The notes under the pieces: generated by a model | What the model saw: the letters and a program-made list of their open reading frames with translations, nothing else | Told to the model about the DNA's origin: nothing | Database searches by the model: none | Assembly: GCF_036013935.1 (NCBI RefSeq) | Contig: NZ_CP107902.1 | Span: 4,993,001-5,057,000, forward strand | Source of the DNA: Streptomyces sp. NBC_00461 | Lineage (GTDB): Bacteria; Actinomycetota; Actinomycetes; Streptomycetales; Streptomycetaceae | Reading direction: 5' to 3' | DNA: 64,000 nucleotides | Part shown: positions 58,792 through 64,000 of the stretch, one piece after another | Layout: every line of letters begins with the position of its first letter | How positions within the stretch are numbered: the first letter of the stretch is position 1 | Program-made: the position numbers and the translations under genes

Positions 58792-59799
58792 TCACGGGCT
58801 GCCGCCGGGTCCGGTCAGAGCCGGCCCCGGCGGCAGCCCCGCGCTCCGGTCGACGGGCACGGCCTTCCCCGGGCCCTTGCCATTGCCGTAGCCGTTGCCC
58901 GCCAGCGTCGCGCCCACCTCCGCGGCTTTCTGCCGCAGCCAGATGTGGCCCGCGTCCTGCGCGTGCACCGGGTGCCACCACATCGCCTCCCGCACCGGCA
59001 CCGCCTCGAAGGGGCAGGGCAGGACGCGCACCGCGGCGGATCGGACCGCCTTGCGCGCCAGGCGCTCCTGGATCATCGCGACCCGACGGGTGCCCTCGAC
59101 CATGTGGGGCAGCAGCTGGAAGGTCTGCACGGACACCTCCACCTGGGGACTGATCCCGATCATGCTGAGCTGGCGGGCCGCCGGGGCGTCGTAGGGACGC
59201 TGGTAGACGGCCCAGGGCAGACGCCCCAGCTGGTCCAGGGTGAGTTCGTTACCGACCTCGGGGTGGTCGTCGGCGACCAGGCACAGCCAGCGGTCCTGGT
59301 GGAGGTCGACGGCGGGCAAGCCGTCGATGACGCCGTGCGGCATCAGCAGTCCGTCGACGGTGCTCAGCACCGTGGCGGCGTTCTCCACGACGGACGGTGC
59401 CGGGTGCTGGAAGGTGAGCCGGATGCCGGGTGCCTCCTCGTGCAGGGTGCGGGCGAGTGCGGCACCGAACACGGCCGCCCCGTAGTCGGAGGCGAGCAGG
59501 GTGAACTCGCGGCTCTCCGCGGCCGGGTCGAAGTCGGCCTGGCTGGCGAAGACCCGCTCCAGCAGGTCGCACGCGGTGGCGCTGCGCTCGCGCAAGGCGG
59601 CGCCGAGCGGGGTCAGCTCGTAGGCGTTGCCGGTGCGGGCGAGCAATTCGTCGTCGAAATGGCGGCGCAGCCGGGACAGCGCGGCGCTCATGGCGGGCTG
59701 GCTGAGGCCGATGCGCTCGCCGGCCCTGGTGACGTTGCGCTCCTCCAGCAGCGCGCGCAGGGCGAGGACCAGATTGAGGTCGAGTCGGGACAGGTTCAC
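58792..59799 (-). CDS. LysR-family transcriptional regulator
   Basis: The 335-aa protein begins VNLSRLDLNLVLALRALLEERNVTRAGERIGLSQPAMSAALSRLR (HTH, read in three blocks), characteristic of the NodD/NahR-like LysR branch that responds to aromatic compounds. The effector-binding domain follows, and a Gly/Pro-rich tail ends it. The start is GTG 59799. It is divergent from the FAH gene 120 bp away; a 15-bp palindrome lies between. It is the likely activator of the catabolic operon. Confidence 0.92.
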   Translation of the reverse strand: MNLSRLDLNLVLALRALLEERNVTRAGERIGLSQPAMSAALSRLRRHFDDELLARTGNAYELTPLGAALRERSATACDLLERVFASQADFDPAAESREFTLLASDYGAAVFGAALARTLHEEAPGIRLTFQHPAPSVVENAATVLSTVDGLLMPHGVIDGLPAVDLHQDRWLCLVADDHPEVGNELTLDQLGRLPWAVYQRPYDAPAARQLSMIGISPQVEVSVQTFQLLPHMVEGTRRVAMIQERLARKAVRSAAVRVLPCPFEAVPVREAMWWHPVHAQDAGHIWLRQKAAEVGATLAGNGYGNGKGPGKAVPVDRSAGLPPGPALTGPGGSP

Positions 59800-59825
59800 C
59801 GGGCAATCACCTAACAGCGAGAGTC

Positions 59826-59840
59826 ATCCACGACATGGAT
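59826..59840. promoter_or_regulatory. ATCCACGACATGGAT motif between LysR and FAH genes
   Basis: ATCCA-CGACA-TGGAT, an inverted repeat in the 120-bp divergent promoter region, placed as expected for a LysR recognition site. A further GCATCCAC half-site follows at 59846. It matches the MFS upstream motif. Confidence 0.65.
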
Positions 59841-59919
59841 GTAGCGCATCCACAGGATTAATTTCCGTGATTGGTCGATCGGGGCCACAGTAGACCCCAT
59901 CCCAGCAGGAGGAAATCTG

Positions 59920-60900
59920 ATGGCAACGCTCGCGCAACCTGCCGGCCCGTTCGTGCTCGGCACGTTCGCACTTCCGGACGGAGAACCGTTCCCCGGTCTG
60001 CTGGCCAGGGGCCGGGTTCTCGACCTGACCACAGCCCTGCCCTGGGCGCCGTCCGGCGTGCGTGCCGTGGTGGAGCGCTGGGAGGAGGCCCTGCCCGTGC
60101 TGCACACCCTGGCGGACGAGCCGGCCCTGGACTGGCGACCGTTGGAGGGCCTGCGGGTGCACGCCCCACTGGAGCCGCGCCAGATCTTCCAGTCCGGCGC
60201 GAACTACCGGCAGCACGTGATCGACCTGGAGGTCGCCCACCGCTCCCCCGACGACCCGCGCACGGTCGAGGAGGCGCGCGAGGAGATCGCCGCGGTCATG
60301 GACCGCCGGGCCGCCGAGGACCTGCCCTACGTGTTCATCGGCCTGCCCAGCACCGTCGCCGGCCCGTACGACGACGTCGTCCTGCCCTCCTGGGCCGAAC
60401 AGCCGGACTGGGAGCTGGAGTTGGCGGCCGTGATCGCCAGGCCTGCCTACCAGGTGACGGTCGAGGAGGCCCTGGAGTACGTCGCCGGGTACACGATCGC
60501 CAACGACCTCACCGACCGGGCCACCGTCTTCCGCCGGGACATGCCCGCCATCGGCACCGACTGGCTGCGCTGCAAGAACGCCCCCGGCTTCACCCCGCTG
60601 GGCCCGTGGCTCGTACCGGCCGAGTCGATCGCCGACCCGGGTGATCTGCGGGTCACGCTCAAGCTCAACGGCGAGACCATGCAGGACGAGTCCACCAAGG
60701 ACATGCTGTTCGGCGTTGCACGCCTGGTGTCGTACATCTCCCGGACCGCCCAACTCCTGCCCGGTGACCTGGTGTTGACCGGCAGCCCGGCCGGCAACGG
60801 CATGCACTGGGGGCGGCTGCTGCGCGACGGCGACGTCATGGAGGGGTCCATCACCGGTCTGGGTGTGCAGCGCACCCGATGCGTCGGGGAAGCCTCGTGA
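59920..60900 (+). CDS. Fumarylacetoacetate hydrolase-family protein
   Basis: FAH-fold enzymes hydrolyse, hydrate or decarboxylate beta-diketo or oxo acids from aromatic ring cleavage. The 326-aa protein has IFQSGANYRQHVIDLE, the metal-ligand motif DWELELAAVI, GYTIANDLTDRA and the C-terminal LLPGDLVLTGSPAGNG. Start ATG 59920 with AGGAGG. Its stop overlaps the start of the next gene (GTGA). It is the first gene of the rightward operon. The exact reaction cannot be told from sequence. Confidence 0.9.
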   Translation: MATLAQPAGPFVLGTFALPDGEPFPGLLARGRVLDLTTALPWAPSGVRAVVERWEEALPVLHTLADEPALDWRPLEGLRVHAPLEPRQIFQSGANYRQHVIDLEVAHRSPDDPRTVEEAREEIAAVMDRRAAEDLPYVFIGLPSTVAGPYDDVVLPSWAEQPDWELELAAVIARPAYQVTVEEALEYVAGYTIANDLTDRATVFRRDMPAIGTDWLRCKNAPGFTPLGPWLVPAESIADPGDLRVTLKLNGETMQDESTKDMLFGVARLVSYISRTAQLLPGDLVLTGSPAGNGMHWGRLLRDGDVMEGSITGLGVQRTRCVGEAS

Positions 60901-61853
60901 ACCGCCACGACCCCGAGGGCGCGATCGCCGAGGCGGCCAAGGCGTACTCCAACTGGGGGCGCTGGGGCGAGGACGATGTGCTCGGCACCCTGAACTTCCT
61001 CGACGAGGCCAAGCGCCGCGAGGGCGCCGCGCTGGTGCGCCGCGGCGTGAGCTTCTCGCTGTCACAGCGGTTCGACATGAACGGGCCGCAGAAGGGCTGG
61101 CGGCGGCGGACCAACCCCGTGCACACGATGCTCGACACCGGGACCGACGCGGCCCTGGGCAACCAGGGCTTCCCGCACGGCATCGGCGGCGCCGACGACG
61201 TGATCGCGATGCCGCTGCAGTGCTCCACCCAGTGGGACGGCCTCGGGCACATCTTCGACCACGGCAAGGCCTGGAACGGACGGGCGGCCGAGAAGGTCGT
61301 CACCTCCGACGGCGACCTCGTCACCGGCATCGAGCACATGGCCCCGTACGTCGCCGGGCGCGGGGTGCTCCTCGACGTAGGCCAAGTGGTTGGAGCCGAC
61401 GGCGAGTTGGCGGACGGCTTCGCCGTCACCGCGGAGCACCTGACCGCGACCGCCGAGGCCCACGGGGTGAGCGTCGGTCGCGGCGACATCGTCCTCGTCC
61501 GCACCGGACATCTCGCCCGCGCCCGGCGGGACGGCTGGGGCGACTACGCGGGCGGGCCCGCGCCCGGCCTGTCGTTCACCACCGCCGGCTGGCTGCACGG
61601 CAGCGAGATCGCCGCTGTCGCCACCGACACCTGGGGCTTCGAGGTACGGCCCAACGAGTTCGAGGACGCCTTCCAGCCGCTGCACCAGGTCGTCATCCCC
61701 AACATGGGCCTGCTCATCGGCGAGATGTGGGACCTCGACGCCCTCGCCGCGGACTGCGCGGACGACGGCGTGTACGAGTTCTGGCTCACCGCCGCGCCCC
61801 TGCCCATCACCGGAGCCGTCGGCTCCCCGGTCAACCCCATCGCCGTCAAATAG
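60897..61853 (+). CDS. Cyclase family protein (metal-dependent hydrolase, kynurenine-formamidase-like fold)
   Basis: The 318-aa protein belongs to the PF04199 'cyclase' group, metal-dependent hydrolases including bacterial arylformamidase and isatin hydrolase. Visible motifs: WGRWGEDDVLGTLNFL, metal-binding region CSTQWDGLGHIFDHGKAW, and GVLLDVGQV; a C-terminal LIGEMWDLDALA. Start GTG 60897 overlaps the FAH stop and has GGGGAAG upstream. In the operon it may open a lactone or amide ring product. The substrate is unknown. Confidence 0.86.
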   Translation: MNRHDPEGAIAEAAKAYSNWGRWGEDDVLGTLNFLDEAKRREGAALVRRGVSFSLSQRFDMNGPQKGWRRRTNPVHTMLDTGTDAALGNQGFPHGIGGADDVIAMPLQCSTQWDGLGHIFDHGKAWNGRAAEKVVTSDGDLVTGIEHMAPYVAGRGVLLDVGQVVGADGELADGFAVTAEHLTATAEAHGVSVGRGDIVLVRTGHLARARRDGWGDYAGGPAPGLSFTTAGWLHGSEIAAVATDTWGFEVRPNEFEDAFQPLHQVVIPNMGLLIGEMWDLDALAADCADDGVYEFWLTAAPLPITGAVGSPVNPIAVK

Positions 61854-62037
61854 CCCGCACAGCTGCCGGATGCGCCCTTCCCCGGACAGCAGCGGCGCAT
61901 CCGGCCCCCCACCGCTCCACCCGCTCCGCACTCCCGCTCCGCACCCCCGTCCCCACCCCTGGTCCGCACTCGCAGCGGGCGAGCCGCAGCCCACGCCGCC
62001 CGAAGTCGCGCGGCCCAACCCGGGAGGTATCCCCGAC

Positions 62038-63183
62038 ATGGCTGACAGCCCCACCAGCCCCGCCCGTTCCATCCTGGTCATCGGCGGCGGCGCCTCAGGC
62101 AACGCCATCACCGTCCTGCTGCGCCGTGCCGGCATCGCCGTCGACCTGATCGAGGCCAGGCCCGACTGGAACGCCACCACCGGCTCCGGCATCACCCTCC
62201 AGGGCAACGCCCTGCGGGTCCTGCGCGAACTGGGCGTGTGGGAACAGGTGGAAGCCTCCGGATACGCCTTCGGCTCGCTGGGCGTGACCGCCCCCGACGG
62301 CTCCGTCCTGTTCGTCGCCGAGGACATCCAGACCGGCGGAAAGGACCTGCCCGCCACCATCGGAATGCAGCGCCCCCAACTGCAGCAGATCCTCATCGAC
62401 ACGGTCCGCGCCTCCGGCGCCGACGTTCGCCTCGGCATCACCGCCGAAGCGCTGGAGCAGGGCGCCGACGGCGTGTCGGTGCGCTTCAGCGACGGCAGCG
62501 AGGGCCGCTACGACCTGGTGATCGGCGCCGACGGACTCAACTCCGCCACCCGCGCCGCGATCGGCATCACGGACAAACCCGAGCCGACCGGCATGGCCAT
62601 CTGGCGCATCGCCGCCCCGCGGCCCGAGAGCGTGACCCGCACCGACCTCGCCTACGGCGGCCCCGCCTACATCGCCGGCTACTGCCCCACCAGCGAGAAC
62701 ACCATCTACGCGTACGTCGTCGAAGCGTGCCGCGACCGCACCTCCATCGACCCGGCCACCTACGCCGACGAGATGCGCCGCCTGGCGCAGAGCTACGGCG
62801 GGGTCTGGCCGGAGATCACCGAGCACATCACCGACCCGAAGAAGGTCAACTACACCTGGTTCGACCGTCTGCTGGTCGAGGACTCCTGGCACCGGGGCCG
62901 GGTCGTGCTGATCGGCGACGCCGCCCACTGCTGCCCGCCCACCTTGGCCCAGGGCGCGGCGATGTCCCTGGAGGACGCCCTCGTCCTCGCCGAGCTGCTC
63001 ACCAGCGGACGGGACTGGGACGACGAGCTGCTCCAGGCCTACTACGACCGCCGCATTCCCCGGGTGCGCGCCGTCGTCGCGGGGTCCATGCAGATCGGCC
63101 AGTGGCAGCTGGACGGTGTGCGCGACGCCGACATGGCCGGGCTGGTCGGCCGCACCATGAACCTCCTCAAGGAGCGCCCGTGA
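62038..63183 (+). CDS. FAD-dependent aromatic monooxygenase
   Basis: A class A flavoprotein hydroxylase of the salicylate/p-hydroxybenzoate hydroxylase type. The 381-aa protein has the FAD-binding GxGxxG-type fingerprint (VIGGGASG, ~14-21), the DG motif (DLVIGADGLNSATR) and the second FAD motif GDAAHCCPPTLAQGAAMSLEDA. The start is ATG 62038 after CGGGAGG; the 184-bp gap from the cyclase gene is Pro/Cys-codon-like noise. It would hydroxylate the ring using NAD(P)H and O2. Substrate unknown. Confidence 0.92.
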   Translation: MADSPTSPARSILVIGGGASGNAITVLLRRAGIAVDLIEARPDWNATTGSGITLQGNALRVLRELGVWEQVEASGYAFGSLGVTAPDGSVLFVAEDIQTGGKDLPATIGMQRPQLQQILIDTVRASGADVRLGITAEALEQGADGVSVRFSDGSEGRYDLVIGADGLNSATRAAIGITDKPEPTGMAIWRIAAPRPESVTRTDLAYGGPAYIAGYCPTSENTIYAYVVEACRDRTSIDPATYADEMRRLAQSYGGVWPEITEHITDPKKVNYTWFDRLLVEDSWHRGRVVLIGDAAHCCPPTLAQGAAMSLEDALVLAELLTSGRDWDDELLQAYYDRRIPRVRAVVAGSMQIGQWQLDGVRDADMAGLVGRTMNLLKERP

Positions 63184-64000
63184 CCACCACCGCATCCTCC
63201 GCGCCGACCATCGACGTCCACGCCCACCTCCTGCTCCCGGAGGTGGAGGAGGCCGTCGCCGGTCATCCCGGTCTCGCCGAGGCCCGTGCCCTCGACGCGC
63301 GCCGCAACGGCCCGGCGGCCCTGGCAGTGAACGGTCCGATGGTCGGCGCGCGCGTGCCGAAGCTGACGGACGCCGCGGTGCGCCTGGCGGCCATGGACGC
63401 GCAGGGCGTGGACATCCAGCTGGTCAGCCCCTCGCCGTCCCACTACCACTACTGGGCCGAGCCTCAACTGGCCGAGAGGGTCTGCCGGCTGGCCAACGAG
63501 GGCACCGCCGCACACTGCGCGAAGGCTCCCGACCGCCTGCACGGCCTGGGCCTCATCCCGCTCCAGCATCCCGACCTCGCGGTCGGCCTGCTCGGCCACG
63601 CTCTGGACCAGGGGCTGAGGGGTGTGGAGATCTCCTCGCACGCGCCCGGCCGCGAACTGTCGGATCCCGCGTACGAACCCTTCTGGTCCCGTGCTGAGGA
63701 GACGGGCTCCCTCCTCTTCCTGCACCCGTTCGGCTGCACCCTCGACGGGCGCCTGGACCAGTGGTATCTGTCCAACACCGTCGGCCAGCCCACCGAGAAC
63801 GCGGTCGCCCTCTCCCACCTGATCTTCTCCGGCGTCCTGGACCGTCATCCGGGCCTGAAGCTGGTCGCGGCGCACGGCGGCGGCTACCTGCCCACCCACA
63901 TCGGCCGCTCCGACCACGCCTGGCGGGCCCGTCCCGACGCCCGGGGCTGTGAGCGGGAACCGAGCAGCTATCTGAAGCAGCTGCACTTCGACTCCCTCGT
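63180..64000 (+). CDS. Amidohydrolase (ACMSD/gamma-resorcylate decarboxylase-like), 3' end cut by window edge
   Basis: The visible 273 residues start at GTG 63180, overlapping the monooxygenase stop. Metal-binding HxH is in TIDVHAHLLLPE near the N-terminus; LLFLHPFG and KLVAAHGGGYLP give the later metal/catalytic histidines of the amidohydrolase-2 family, whose members decarboxylate ACMS, gamma-resorcylate or related acids. The gene continues past the right edge. The role in the operon (decarboxylation of an aromatic or ring-cleavage acid) is inferred. Confidence 0.88.
   Translation, partial: MTTTASSAPTIDVHAHLLLPEVEEAVAGHPGLAEARALDARRNGPAALAVNGPMVGARVPKLTDAAVRLAAMDAQGVDIQLVSPSPSHYHYWAEPQLAERVCRLANEGTAAHCAKAPDRLHGLGLIPLQHPDLAVGLLGHALDQGLRGVEISSHAPGRELSDPAYEPFWSRAEETGSLLFLHPFGCTLDGRLDQWYLSNTVGQPTENAVALSHLIFSGVLDRHPGLKLVAAHGGGYLPTHIGRSDHAWRARPDARGCEREPSSYLKQLHFDSL

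Overview
The window is chromosomal DNA of a Streptomyces (or very close actinomycete). The evidence is the high GC, strong third-position GC, the gene order parA-rsmG-jag-yidC-yidD-rnpA-rpmH-dnaA-oriC-dnaN-gnd-recF-dciA-gyrB-gyrA-(DUF3566), a DnaA-box-rich dnaA-dnaN spacer, GTTTCACGTGAAAC parS sites and Streptomyces-type small genes (crgA, DLW-39, class E sortases).

Layout. 1-9.2 kb: the leftward operons parA (cut by the window edge), rsmG, jag, yidC, yidD, rnpA and rpmH, then rightward dnaA, oriC (about 7.2-8.1 kb) and dnaN. 9.4-17.9 kb: rightward gnd, recF, dciA, gyrB, gyrA and a DUF3566 membrane protein. 18.07-23.5 kb: tRNA-Ile, a 12-copy 13-bp tandem repeat, small secreted or membrane proteins, a Ser/Thr kinase, an HTH regulator with a perfect palindrome at its promoter, and tRNA-Ala(TGC).

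23.46-36.31 kb: a 12.8-kb accessory segment bounded by a 22-bp direct repeat of the tRNA-Ala 3' end, with the same 18-bp palindrome just inside each end. I find no integrase. Cargo: a secreted RNase N1/T1-like protein, a STAND ATPase fused to an OmpR-type response regulator whose receiver lacks the phospho-acceptor Asp, a lipoprotein, two small secreted proteins, an HTH-nSTAND-WD40 protein, an apparently deleted serine hydrolase and a decayed reading frame.

36.5-54.7 kb returns to core genes: a gamma-butyrolactone-receptor-like TetR regulator, a DUF5324 protein, a peptidyl-prolyl isomerase, a rhomboid protease, crgA, then the wall/division cluster DUF881 - sortase E - 53-aa membrane protein - trpG/pabA-like - sortase E - sortase E, facing the leftward fhaA-fhaB-pstP-ftsW/rodA-pbpA-pknB signalling operon, and tRNA-Leu(CAG). 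55-58.8 kb: an SDR epimerase, a MarR regulator divergent from a small membrane protein, and an MFS transporter. 58.8-64 kb: a LysR-controlled aromatic-type catabolic operon (FAH hydrolase, cyclase, FAD monooxygenase, amidohydrolase) running off the right edge. A shared 15-bp motif suggests the MFS transporter belongs to the same regulon.

Most noteworthy: the tRNA-Ala element and its STAND-pseudoreceiver fusion; three GATCAAG heptamers at exact 11-bp spacing before the PPIase gene; DnaA-box clusters outside oriC (upstream of parA, before recF and between rhomboid and crgA); and the paired LysR-type motif. All calls come from reading sequence and motifs; no database search was possible.
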